Source of the DNA: an uncultured Pelagibacteraceae bacterium
Lineage (GTDB): Bacteria > Pseudomonadota > Alphaproteobacteria > Pelagibacterales > Pelagibacteraceae
Assembly (NCBI GenBank): GCA_902595535.1
Contig: CACJQI010000012.1
Coordinates: 1-38,209, forward strand
Direction: 5' to 3'
Length of the DNA stretch: 38,209 bases
Shown piece by piece: positions 1 through 9,571 of this stretch. Below the pieces are notes generated by a model that made no database searches, was not told where the DNA came from, and saw only the letters and a list, made by a program, of their open reading frames with translations. The stretch's first letter is position 1; each line of letters begins with the position of its first letter. The position numbers and the translations under genes were made by a program.

Positions 1-57
1 GACAATGAATAATTGTCACAACTTAGCACAAATTAGCTTGAATTTCTTGACTACTTG

Positions 58-74
58 TTTAGAATCATTACAAA
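58..74 (+). promoter_or_regulatory. Candidate iron-control (ICE/Irr-like) box upstream of katG
   Basis: The 17-mer reads TTTAGAA-TCA-TTACAAA. The left half matches the alphaproteobacterial Irr iron control element (TTTAGAA-N3-TTCTAAA) exactly and the right half matches 5 of 7. It lies 47 nt before the katG start and just after a TTGACT hexamer (47-52) that could be a -35 element. KatG is a heme enzyme, so iron or heme control would make sense. This is a pattern match in AT-rich DNA and may be chance. Confidence 0.3.
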
Positions 75-78
75 GTAG

Positions 79-2328
<2,250 letters not shown>

Positions 2329-2342
2329 TAAAATAAGACATT

Positions 2343-2939
2343 ATGGTTCAAGTAAGTTTTGAAGATTTTTATAAGGTACCTGAATTAAAATTTGATATTT
2401 CAAGATTAAGAAAAGATTTAGACTTAATTCTTGAAAATAATAAATTTAACTCTCCAGGAGTTACTCACTTTGGAGCAATTTCTTTAAATCAAATTCCTAA
2501 AGATGAGAATTCTATTAAAGGAAATAATATTCGAGGTAAATATTGGACCATAGCTGATGAAACTGGTAAAGAAGTATCAAGAGACATTGATATTGATGAA
2601 TCTAAATATACTCAACTAGTACCAGAATTTAATAATACATATTTTAGTGAAGTATATGAGGTATTGAGTAAAAGATTTAAACTCGGAAGAGTAAGACTTT
2701 TATTAAAGGAACCAAGATCAACATTAAGTTGGCATAAAGATCCAGAATGTAGATTACATATACCAATCGTAACTAATGCAGGATGCTCAATGGTTATAGA
2801 AAATGTTGCAAAACATTTACCAGCAGATGGAAGTGTATGGATTACAAACAACACTAAATACCACAATTTTTTTAATGGTGGTGAGCAAGCACGAGTTCAT
2901 CTTGTAGCTTGTGTCCTTGAAAACCCTTTTAAAAATTAA
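2343..2939 (+). CDS. Aspartyl/asparaginyl beta-hydroxylase-like 2-oxoglutarate oxygenase
   Basis: A 198-aa protein whose C-terminal half has the double-stranded beta-helix signature of the aspartyl/asparaginyl beta-hydroxylase family. H131-K-D133 (SWHKDPECRLHIPI) and H174 (KYHNFFNGG) would be the Fe(II) ligands, and R184 or H186 (QARVHLV) the likely 2-oxoglutarate anchor. In the best known members iron is held by two His and the acid is missing or shifted, so D133 may not be a ligand. The substrate cannot be read from sequence. It lies 14 nt behind katG and meets the next minus-strand gene tail to tail with no gap, the two stop codons being directly adjacent. It could instead act on a small molecule. 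Confidence 0.75.
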   Translation: MVQVSFEDFYKVPELKFDISRLRKDLDLILENNKFNSPGVTHFGAISLNQIPKDENSIKGNNIRGKYWTIADETGKEVSRDIDIDESKYTQLVPEFNNTYFSEVYEVLSKRFKLGRVRLLLKEPRSTLSWHKDPECRLHIPIVTNAGCSMVIENVAKHLPADGSVWITNNTKYHNFFNGGEQARVHLVACVLENPFKN

Positions 2940-3383
2940 TTACTTAGATATTCCCCACAGATTTTCTTTATCTACCCAACCAGAAAATTTTCCAGTTTCT
3001 ATACTACACCATTTTTTTTTACATTCTTTAATGATAAGCAATCTACCTTTCTTTAATTGAGCGATTGGTTTTGCAAATAATGTTGGTTTTTTAAATAAAA
3101 TTTTTAAATCAGTTGAAATAACAGAGTTATTATTTTTTAATTGAGAAACATGAATCCATCCACTGTTATTTTTCATGTCAATTATTCTTCTAAAATTTTC
3201 TTTTTTATCTATCTGTTTAAGTGGAAGATTAATTTTTTTATAAACATATTTTACATCAGAGTCAAAGCTGGGACCATACCGAACATTAACTTTATTTTTC
3301 TTTAAAGATAAAAAAGTTTCAGCTGAAGTATTATAAGAAATAAAAAATATTAAAAAAAATAAAGTATAAATTTTTTTTTTCAT
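2940..3383 (-). CDS. Secreted protein with two bacterial SH3 domains
   Basis: A 147-aa protein with a signal peptide (MKKKIYTLFFLIFFISYNTSA, cleavage likely after SA at about residue 21). Two bacterial SH3-like units follow: about 25-84, with the NVRYGPSFDSDV ligand-like loop and SGWIHVSQL, and about 88-147, with KKWCSIETGKFSGWVDKENLWG. Such domains often bind peptidoglycan or envelope proteins, so a periplasmic role is likely, but no catalytic domain is attached. Its ATG overlaps the stop codon of the upstream ThiF-like gene by one base (TAATG), making it the last gene of the ubiE-to-SH3 operon. The exact function is unknown. Confidence 0.8.
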   Translation of the reverse strand: MKKKIYTLFFLIFFISYNTSAETFLSLKKNKVNVRYGPSFDSDVKYVYKKINLPLKQIDKKENFRRIIDMKNNSGWIHVSQLKNNNSVISTDLKILFKKPTLFAKPIAQLKKGRLLIIKECKKKWCSIETGKFSGWVDKENLWGISK

Positions 3384-4138
3384 TAGCTACATTTACATCT
3401 TTTTCTTTTATTTATTTTTACTTTTCTAAAATTTAAATTTAATAAATCTATAACTAATATTGAGCGTTCTAAATTTTGACCAATATTTAGTATTTTTTTT
3501 AATATCTCATTAGCCAGCATAGTTCCCACTATACCAGCTACAGTCCCTAAAATTCCTTCGTATTCGCAGTTTAAAATGTCATCCGAAATAGTTTCTTCTT
3601 GATAAAAACACCTTAAACAGGGATCTTTTTTATTTTTAAAGTTAAAAGTGAAAATATGACCGTCAAATTTACTTATAGCCCCAGTAACAAGAGTTTTTTT
3701 ATATTTAAGACTTAAATCATTTATTAAAAATTTACTTTTAAAATTGTCTGTACCATCAACAATATAGTCATAATTTTTTATTATTTTGTCTGAATTTTTA
3801 TTGTCAAATTTAACAGTGAAAGTATTAACTTTAGTTTTTGGATTAATATACTTTAATTTTTTCTGGGCTACTTTAATTTTTAGCTTATTTAAATCCTTTT
3901 CATTATATAAGCTTTGTCTATGAATGTTAGAAGCACTAATAATATCATGATCTATAATTCCTAATGTACCGATTCCTGATCTAGTTAAAAATTCTGCAAC
4001 GGGGCAACCCAATCCTCCCATGCCAATTATAAGAACTTTAGAATCTAGAATTTTTTTTTGACCTAAAGCTCCAATATCTTTTAAAATTATTTGTCTCGAA
4101 AATTTTTGAATTTCTTTTTTACCTAGTTTTAAAGTCAT
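3383..4138 (-). CDS. ThiF/MoeB/HesA-family adenylyltransferase (E1-like)
   Basis: A 251-aa member of the E1-like family that adenylates the C-terminal glycine of ubiquitin-like sulfur carriers (ThiS, MoaD) in thiamine or molybdopterin synthesis. Visible: nucleotide loop GMGGLG at 39-44, the D63 region (IIDHDII), R74 in NIHRQ, GTDNF at 129-133, first zinc pair C174/C177 (PCLRC), candidate catalytic C191 (NCEYEGILGTVAGIVG), and a last zinc pair C248/C250. The last pair is C-X-C at the very end of the protein rather than the usual C-X2-C. There is no rhodanese domain. Its start overlaps the dut stop (ATGA). No carrier-protein gene lies in this window, so ThiF and MoeB roles cannot be told apart. 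Confidence 0.85.
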   Translation of the reverse strand: MTLKLGKKEIQKFSRQIILKDIGALGQKKILDSKVLIIGMGGLGCPVAEFLTRSGIGTLGIIDHDIISASNIHRQSLYNEKDLNKLKIKVAQKKLKYINPKTKVNTFTVKFDNKNSDKIIKNYDYIVDGTDNFKSKFLINDLSLKYKKTLVTGAISKFDGHIFTFNFKNKKDPCLRCFYQEETISDDILNCEYEGILGTVAGIVGTMLANEILKKILNIGQNLERSILVIDLLNLNFRKVKINKRKRCKCS

Positions 4139-4572
4139 TTCCCAGTTGAACCAAAGCCACCATCGCCTCTTACTGTATTTGGAAGATTATCTGTTTCTTC
4201 AAAGTCCATTTTAACAACTGGTGTTAATACCATTTGAGCAATTCTATCTCTGTTATTTATTAAAAAATCATTACTTCCATGATTAAATAAAATTACTTTA
4301 ATTTCACCTCTATAATCACTGTCAACTGTACCAGGTGTGTTTAAAACACTAATACTATTTTTAGCTGCTAAGCCAGACCTAGGTCTTATTTGAATTTCAA
4401 ATTCACCTGAGAATGCTACAGAAATACCTGTTGGAACTAAGCAAGATGTATAAGGTTTTAAATTTATAGGTTCTTTGATAAATGCCATTAAATCCATACC
4501 TGATGCTCCATCAGTTTTATATGAAGGTAGCTCAACAGATGCATCCAATTTCTTTAAAAGAACTTTTACCAT
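4135..4572 (-). CDS. dut: dUTP diphosphatase (dUTPase)
   Basis: Hydrolyses dUTP to dUMP and pyrophosphate, keeping uracil out of DNA and feeding dTMP synthesis. The 145-aa length is normal for the trimeric family. All five motifs are present: GASGMDL (22-28), RPRSGLA (63-69), GTVDSDYRGEI (81-91, with the catalytic Asp), DRIAQMV (109-115) and the C-terminal RGDGGFGSTG (135-144). The start overlaps the coaBC stop by one base (TAATG), and its end overlaps the ThiF-like start by four. The coaBC-dut pairing is common in proteobacteria. Confidence 0.98.
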   Translation of the reverse strand: MVKVLLKKLDASVELPSYKTDGASGMDLMAFIKEPINLKPYTSCLVPTGISVAFSGEFEIQIRPRSGLAAKNSISVLNTPGTVDSDYRGEIKVILFNHGSNDFLINNRDRIAQMVLTPVVKMDFEETDNLPNTVRGDGGFGSTGK

Positions 4573-5777
4573 TAATTTAATTGATAAATTATTCTATCAA
4601 CTATTTCATCAGATATTTCAGATTTCTTCTTATATGAAAGGTTTTCTGGTTTTATATCTTGATTTTTGTAATGAATTGTTACCTCATTATAATCAGAGTC
4701 AAAACCAATTTTTTTATTTGATACGTCATTGGCGATAATCCAATCACAATTTTTTTTATTTAATTTTTCTTTTGCATTTAATTCAATTTTATCAGTTTCA
4801 GCTGCAAAACCTATTACAAGATTTGGTCTCATCGAGTTATGATTAGAAACATAGCTTAAAATATCTACATTTTTTTCTAAATCTAATTTTAAAAAATCTT
4901 GTTTTTTTATTTTGCTTTTAAATCTTTTATTTATTTTAAAATCAGCAACTGCAGCTGAAAAAATTGCTACATCAGCTGGCAAATTTTCTTGAGTAGCAAC
5001 CAACATTTGGTCAGCAGTTTCTACTTTAATTAATTTAATATCTTCATCAATACTTAGACTTGTTGGTCCAGAAATTAGAGTTGTATCAAAACCTTTTTTA
5101 GATAAAGACTTAGCAATTTCATATCCTTGTTTACCACTTGATTTATTTGTTAAGAATCTAACAGGATCTATATATTCATTTGTTGGACCTGCGGTGACTA
5201 TTGCCTTGAGTTTTTTATTGCTTTTTTGTTTTAAAAAATAATTGTCTATTTCCGTAGAAATAGTAATTGGATCTGACATTTTGCCTTCTCCATATTCTCC
5301 ACAAGCCATTTCCCCAATTTCTGGTCCAATTACCTTATAACCAAAGCTTTTAAGTTTTTTTAAATTTTGTTTTGTAGATTGATGTTCCCACATCCTAACA
5401 TTCATCGCTGGAGCTAAATAAATATCTTTATCTGATGCTAATACCACTGTTGAAGCAAGATCATCAGTTGTGCCTTGTGCTAATTTAGAAATAGTATTAG
5501 CTGTAGCAGGAGATATTAAAATTATGTCAGCCCACCTTGATAGAGCGATATGATCCATTTCAGTTTCATTTTCAACATTGAATAATTCACTGTAAACTTT
5601 TCCTTGAGAAAGAGAGGCAATAGAAAGAGGAGTAATGAATTCTTTTGCACTACTAGTAAGTATAGTTTTAATCTCTGCTCCATTTTTTTTAAAAAGTCTT
5701 ATTGTTTCAAGACTCTTGTATGCAGAAATTCCACCACATATAATTAATAGAATTTTTTTATTTAAAAGATTTTTCAT
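4572..5777 (-). CDS. coaBC: Bifunctional phosphopantothenoylcysteine decarboxylase / phosphopantothenate-cysteine ligase
   Basis: Two consecutive steps of coenzyme A synthesis in one 401-aa protein. The N-terminal CoaC half (about 1-185) is the FMN decarboxylase, with H76 (MDHIALSRWAD), the SPATANTISKLA stretch, PAMN at 123-126 and the substrate-clamp cysteine C159 in GEMACGEYGEGKM. The CoaB half (about 188-401) starts at TAGPTNEYIDPVRF and has NKSSGKQG (211-218) and FSAAVADF. It uses CTP to join cysteine to phosphopantothenate. Nine nt separate it from the ubiB stop, and its stop overlaps the dut start. Nothing is missing. Confidence 0.98.
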   Translation of the reverse strand: MKNLLNKKILLIICGGISAYKSLETIRLFKKNGAEIKTILTSSAKEFITPLSIASLSQGKVYSELFNVENETEMDHIALSRWADIILISPATANTISKLAQGTTDDLASTVVLASDKDIYLAPAMNVRMWEHQSTKQNLKKLKSFGYKVIGPEIGEMACGEYGEGKMSDPITISTEIDNYFLKQKSNKKLKAIVTAGPTNEYIDPVRFLTNKSSGKQGYEIAKSLSKKGFDTTLISGPTSLSIDEDIKLIKVETADQMLVATQENLPADVAIFSAAVADFKINKRFKSKIKKQDFLKLDLEKNVDILSYVSNHNSMRPNLVIGFAAETDKIELNAKEKLNKKNCDWIIANDVSNKKIGFDSDYNEVTIHYKNQDIKPENLSYKKKSEISDEIVDRIIYQLN

Positions 5778-5786
5778 TTTGCAGAA

Positions 5787-7355
5787 TTAAAATACTAATA
5801 GTCCAATAATTACAAGACCTAATAAGCCAATAATAGATTGGTTTCTAAATGCAATCATTTCAGATTTTTTATCATTTAAAGCGGTAAATGAGTTTGAATT
5901 TTGAGGAATTTGGCCACTTGCTAAAAATGTTAAAGCTTGATTTGCTTTATCCATAATTTCAGGAAATTCAGGTAATCTTTTAATAACTTCAGAAGTATTT
6001 TTGAGTGTTTCGTTTAAATTATTTATAGGATCTTTCGTTTCTTTTAACCAGCTTTCAAGCACTGGTTTTGATGTTGTCCAAATATTAGTGTTAGGGTTTA
6101 ATTTTCTTGCAACGCCTTCAACAACAACCATTGTTTTTTGCAACATTAAAAGCTGAGGTTGCGTTTGCATATTAAATTTTTCAGTCACATCAAATAATTG
6201 TTTTAATAATTTGCCACCTGAAATATCTTTTACAGCTTGTCCAAAAATGGGCTCACCTATTGATCGTAATGCTTGTGCTAAATCGTCAATAGGAACGTTA
6301 TTTGGTACTAATCCTGCAACTAGATGAACTTCAGCTACTTTTTTATAATCTCTCTGAATAAAACCGAATAGTATTTCTGCCAAAAACCTTTTACTGACTT
6401 TATCTAATCTTCCCATGATACCGAAATCAATAGGTGCTATTTGACCGCTATTATCAATAAAAATGTTTCCTTGGTGCATATCTGCGTGAAAGAAACCATC
6501 TCTAACTGCATGTCTTAGGAAATGCTGGATTATATCTTCAGCAATTTTATTTGTATCCAGATTTCTATTTTTTAGTTCTTCAGTCTCTCTTATTGAAACA
6601 CCATCTATCCAATCTAAAGTCATCACATTTTCACTAGTAAAATTCCAATAAATTTGAGGTACTTGAAACCCAACATCATTTTTCGTATTTTCAGCATATT
6701 CATTTGCTGCTGCTGCCTCAAACCTTAAATCCATCTCAAGATTAGTTATTTCTTTTAATAGAAAAACAACTTCAACAAGCTTTAATCTTTTGGTTTTTTT
6801 TACAAATGACTCGATGATGAAAGCAAATAACATCATGGCATCGATCTCTTCGTTAAATATTTTCTTTATATCTGGTCTTAAAATTTTAATAGCCACATCT
6901 TTAATTGTTCCGTTATCATTAATTTTTGCTTTATGTACTTGTGCAATAGAAGCAGCTGCTACAGGTTCACTTAAATCTATAATTGAATTATAAGTGTCAT
7001 TACCTAAATCATTTTTTATTATTTCTTTTGCATGATTAATTGAAAAAGGAGGAAGTCGATCTTGTAAATTTTCAAGCTTAGCAGATAATTCTTCCCCAAT
7101 AATATCTGGTCTTGTTGCTAGAAATTGTCCAAGTTTTATAAAAGTAGTTCCCATTGACTCTAATGAGCTAGAAAGTCTTTCCCCCTCATTTTGATTAAAA
7201 TTATTTTGTTGTTTTTTGGAAAATGAAAAAGACAAAATTTGAAAAATAATTTTTATAGCTAAAGGTGGTTGTTTAAATTTTGAAGTAATATTTAAAATGT
7301 CAGATTTAGCAATTTTCCTTCCTAATTTAAATAAAGTTATTAGCTTTCTAATCAT
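5787..7355 (-). CDS. ubiB: UbiB, ABC1/ADCK atypical kinase-like ubiquinone biosynthesis protein
   Basis: Protein-kinase-like ATPase needed for ubiquinone synthesis, thought to help move or present lipid intermediates. Visible: the ADCK KxGQ motif (FIKLGQFLATRPDIIG), the A-rich nucleotide loop (PVAAASIAQVHKA), the lysine in VAIKILRP, HADMHQGNIFID as catalytic loop, and IDFGIMGRLD as the DFG equivalent. The C-terminus ends in a hydrophobic helix (SIIGLLGLVIIGLLVF). An ATG at 7367 would add four residues (MEII), but the ATG at 7355 forms the TAATG overlap with the ubiE stop that recurs in this operon, so I prefer it. Confidence 0.95.
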   Translation of the reverse strand: MIRKLITLFKLGRKIAKSDILNITSKFKQPPLAIKIIFQILSFSFSKKQQNNFNQNEGERLSSSLESMGTTFIKLGQFLATRPDIIGEELSAKLENLQDRLPPFSINHAKEIIKNDLGNDTYNSIIDLSEPVAAASIAQVHKAKINDNGTIKDVAIKILRPDIKKIFNEEIDAMMLFAFIIESFVKKTKRLKLVEVVFLLKEITNLEMDLRFEAAAANEYAENTKNDVGFQVPQIYWNFTSENVMTLDWIDGVSIRETEELKNRNLDTNKIAEDIIQHFLRHAVRDGFFHADMHQGNIFIDNSGQIAPIDFGIMGRLDKVSKRFLAEILFGFIQRDYKKVAEVHLVAGLVPNNVPIDDLAQALRSIGEPIFGQAVKDISGGKLLKQLFDVTEKFNMQTQPQLLMLQKTMVVVEGVARKLNPNTNIWTTSKPVLESWLKETKDPINNLNETLKNTSEVIKRLPEFPEIMDKANQALTFLASGQIPQNSNSFTALNDKKSEMIAFRNQSIIGLLGLVIIGLLVF

Positions 7356-8059
7356 TATAATTTCCATCCACTGTGAATTGAAACGATCCCTCCAGAAAAA
7401 TTTCTATAAGTGCATTTATGAAAATTATTTTTTTTCATTAAATCAATCAACTCCTCTTGATTGATAAATTGTTCAATACTCTTTACTAAATATTCGTAAG
7501 GTTCTTTTTCACCAACAACAAATTCACCAATGATAGGTATTATTTTTGAATAATTTTTATAAATAAATTCTAAATTTGAATTCTGAATTTTTGAAAATTC
7601 AAGGCACAGATAACGTCCACCTGGTTTTAAAACCCTATAAGCCTCTGAAAGGGCTTTATTTAAGTTTTTAGTATTTCTAAGACCAAAACTTATAGTATAA
7701 AAGTCAAAAGTATTATCTGGTAATGGTAGATTTTCTGCTGGTGAAATTATCCATTTTATATTTTTATAATTTGACAATTTTTTTCTACCTTGTTCCAGCA
7801 TTCCTTTATTTGGATCAACACAAGTGACTTTCATATCTTTATTGGTACTATCTAAAAAAAGCTTACCTATATCACCCGTACCACAAGCAACATCTATTAA
7901 ATTCTTATTTAAGGAAGGGCTCATCATATTAATTAGACTTTTTTTCCAAAATCTATGAACACCAAAAGACATAAAGTCATTCATCAAGTCATATTTATTG
8001 TACACTTGATTAAAAACACCATCTACTAGCCCTTTTTTATTTTGAAGATATTGTTGCAT
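7355..8059 (-). CDS. ubiE: Ubiquinone/menaquinone C-methyltransferase UbiE
   Basis: SAM-dependent C-methyltransferase of the quinone pathway, 234 aa, normal length. Visible: the family start region VYNKYDLMNDFMSFGVHRFWK, SAM motif I DVACGTGDIG, acidic CVDPNKGMLEQG, PAENLPLPDNTFDFYTISFGLRN, and RVLKPGGRYLCLEFSK. It is the first gene of a minus-strand operon running to the SH3 gene. mutM diverges 31 nt away, so both promoters must sit in or near that short AT-rich gap. Confidence 0.98.
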   Translation of the reverse strand: MQQYLQNKKGLVDGVFNQVYNKYDLMNDFMSFGVHRFWKKSLINMMSPSLNKNLIDVACGTGDIGKLFLDSTNKDMKVTCVDPNKGMLEQGRKKLSNYKNIKWIISPAENLPLPDNTFDFYTISFGLRNTKNLNKALSEAYRVLKPGGRYLCLEFSKIQNSNLEFIYKNYSKIIPIIGEFVVGEKEPYEYLVKSIEQFINQEELIDLMKKNNFHKCTYRNFSGGIVSIHSGWKL

Positions 8060-8090
8060 AAAAAAAAAATTATATTCAATATAGTATTAA

Positions 8091-8954
8091 ATGCCAGAAT
8101 TACCAGAAGTAGAAATTGTTAGACAGTCATTAAATAAAAAGATTAAACAAAAAAAGGTAAAAAAAGTAATAGTTAGAAATAGAAATTTAAGATTTAAAAT
8201 ACCATTAGATTTTAGCAACTATTTTAAAAATAAGAAAATAATTAAAGTAGAAAGATTTTCTAAATATTTAATTTTATATCTTTCAAAAGACACTTATTGT
8301 TTAATTCATTTAGGTATGTCGGGGACTATTCATATCATCGAAAACAAGATGAATAATATAATTACGAACGCAAGTTTTTATAATTCTCCATTCCTTCCAA
8401 AAAAACATAATCATGTTGAGATAATTTTTGATAAATTAAAGTTTGTTTATAATGATCCAAGAAGATTTGGCTTTTTTCAGATTATAGAAAATAAAAAAAA
8501 ATTAAAAGAAAGATTTAATCATCTTGGCCCAGAACCATTTGATTTAAATTTTAATTTAACTTATGTTTTTAATTATTTTAAGTGTAAAAATAGAGATGTT
8601 AAAAGTCTTTTGCTTGATCAAAAATTTGTATCAGGAATAGGAAACATTTATGCAAGCGAGATACTATTCAAAAGTAAAATAAACCCTTATAGAAAAGTTT
8701 GTTTTTTGAGCAAGGAAGAATGTAAAAAAATTATAATAAATTCAAAAAAAATTCTTTTAAAAGCTATAAGTAAAGGAGGTTCTAGTATTAGGGATTTTAA
8801 AAATACGTCAGGGTCAAAGGGAGGATTTCAAAATGAATTTAAAGTTTATCAACAACAAGGTATGAGTTGTAAAAATTTTGGATGTGCTGATCTGATTAAA
8901 AAAAAAATAAGTTCAAATAGATCAACTTTTTTTTGTGAATCTTGCCAAAAATAG
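8091..8954 (+). CDS. mutM: Formamidopyrimidine-DNA glycosylase (Fpg/MutM)
   Basis: Base-excision repair glycosylase/AP lyase that removes 8-oxoguanine and other oxidised purines. At 287 aa it is slightly longer than usual. The start gives MPELPEVE, placing the P2 nucleophile and E3 correctly. The lysine in RFSKYLILYL, NDPRRFGFF, LDQKFVSGIGNIYASEIL (with the helix-two-turn-helix) and GGSSIRDF are all present. The C-terminal zinc finger is C-X4-C (CKNFGC), 16 residues, C-X2-C (CESC); the usual first knuckle is C-X2-C. Divergent from ubiE, as in many alphaproteobacteria. Confidence 0.97.
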   Translation: MPELPEVEIVRQSLNKKIKQKKVKKVIVRNRNLRFKIPLDFSNYFKNKKIIKVERFSKYLILYLSKDTYCLIHLGMSGTIHIIENKMNNIITNASFYNSPFLPKKHNHVEIIFDKLKFVYNDPRRFGFFQIIENKKKLKERFNHLGPEPFDLNFNLTYVFNYFKCKNRDVKSLLLDQKFVSGIGNIYASEILFKSKINPYRKVCFLSKEECKKIIINSKKILLKAISKGGSSIRDFKNTSGSKGGFQNEFKVYQQQGMSCKNFGCADLIKKKISSNRSTFFCESCQK

Positions 8955-9004
8955 TCAATTATTTTATTGACCACTTTAAATTCTCAAGCTATACCCCTGC
9001 GAAT

Positions 9005-9265
9005 ATGGCAAACACAAAATCAGCAATTAAGAGAATTAGAAGAATTTCTAAACAAACAGCAGTAAATAAAGCAAGAAAAAGTAGATTTAGAAACGCTCTA
9101 AAGAAAATGAACCTTTTGATTGAAGATAAAAAGAAGGACGAAGCTTTAAAATTCTTGCCAAAATTGAATTCTGAATTAATGAAGATTGCTAAAACTGGGA
9201 TCATTAAAAAGCAAAATGCATCAAGAAATGTTTCTAGAATTACTAAAAAGATATATTCAATCTAA
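9005..9265 (+). CDS. rpsT: 30S ribosomal protein S20
   Basis: Small basic protein of the 30S subunit that binds 16S rRNA. The start MANTKSAIKRIRRISKQ is the S20 signature, giving 86 aa, normal for the family. The reading frame is open further upstream to an ATG at 8942, which overlaps the mutM end, but those 21 extra residues are not S20-like and are rejected. It lies directly before dnaA, a neighbourhood shared with many alphaproteobacteria. No clear hairpin terminator follows. Confidence 0.97.
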   Translation: MANTKSAIKRIRRISKQTAVNKARKSRFRNALKKMNLLIEDKKKDEALKFLPKLNSELMKIAKTGIIKKQNASRNVSRITKKIYSI

Positions 9266-9373
9266 ATTTTTTATTTTATCTTTTTAAAAGACAACTTTTA
9301 GTATCCACTGCATATATTCAAAAATCATTTTACTATCACTACATTTAGACTTAGTAAATAATTAATAGATTGT

Positions 9374-9412
9374 ATTCAATCTATGTTTGATTCAATCTAT
9401 GTTTGATTCAAT
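9374..9412 (+). repeat. Tandem 16-bp direct repeat, 2.4 copies
   Basis: The unit ATTCAATCTATGTTTG occurs at 9374-9389 and again, identical, at 9390-9405. It is followed by a partial third copy ATTCAAT at 9406-9412 that runs into the DnaA-box-like TGTGAATAT. The 16-bp phase is about one and a half helical turns. A shorter relative (ATTCAATCTA) occurs at 9255-9264 at the rpsT stop. Its position before dnaA suggests iterons or protein-binding repeats. Confidence 0.85.
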
Positions 9413-9421
9413 TGTGAATAT
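9413..9421 (-). promoter_or_regulatory. Candidate DnaA box
   Basis: TGTGAATAT on the plus strand reads ATATTCACA on the minus strand, one mismatch from TTATNCACA. It abuts the tandem 16-mers and lies 151 nt before dnaA. A second, weaker candidate (GTATCCACT, two mismatches) is at 9301-9309. A single near match is weak evidence in AT-rich DNA. Confidence 0.35.
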
Positions 9422-9571
9422 AATTTTTTTTAAGAGTTAAAAATTTTTTTACAAATTTATTTTTTTTTAAATTAAAAAACTACAATCATAGATTTTATTT
9501 ATTTTTAAATTTTTTTATTAACTTGTTGCAAATTTTTTTAATTAGTTCTAACTGAGATTCTCCTACAAGTT

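Larger units (their letters stand above)
9266..9571. other. Non-coding region before dnaA: candidate replication origin or dnaA control region
   Basis: 306 nt without a gene between rpsT and dnaA. It holds a short inverted repeat TAAAAG-ACAA-CTTTTA (9285-9300), a degenerate DnaA-box-like GTATCCACT (9301-9309), two and a half tandem copies of a 16-mer (9374-9412), a DnaA-box-like TGTGAATAT (9413-9421), then about 120 nt of almost pure A/T (9419-9540) that could unwind easily. The combination beside dnaA suggests oriC, but only one box is close to consensus. Some alphaproteobacteria have oriC elsewhere, so autoregulation of dnaA is the alternative. Confidence 0.4.

Noticed and set aside
8942..9004. 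Longer rpsT starting at 8942
   Set aside because: The added 21 residues overlap mutM and do not resemble S20; MANTKSAIKRI is the family start.
9285..9300. Inverted repeat TAAAAG-ACAA-CTTTTA after rpsT as a terminator
   Set aside because: Only six A/T-rich pairs and no T run behind it; too weak to call.
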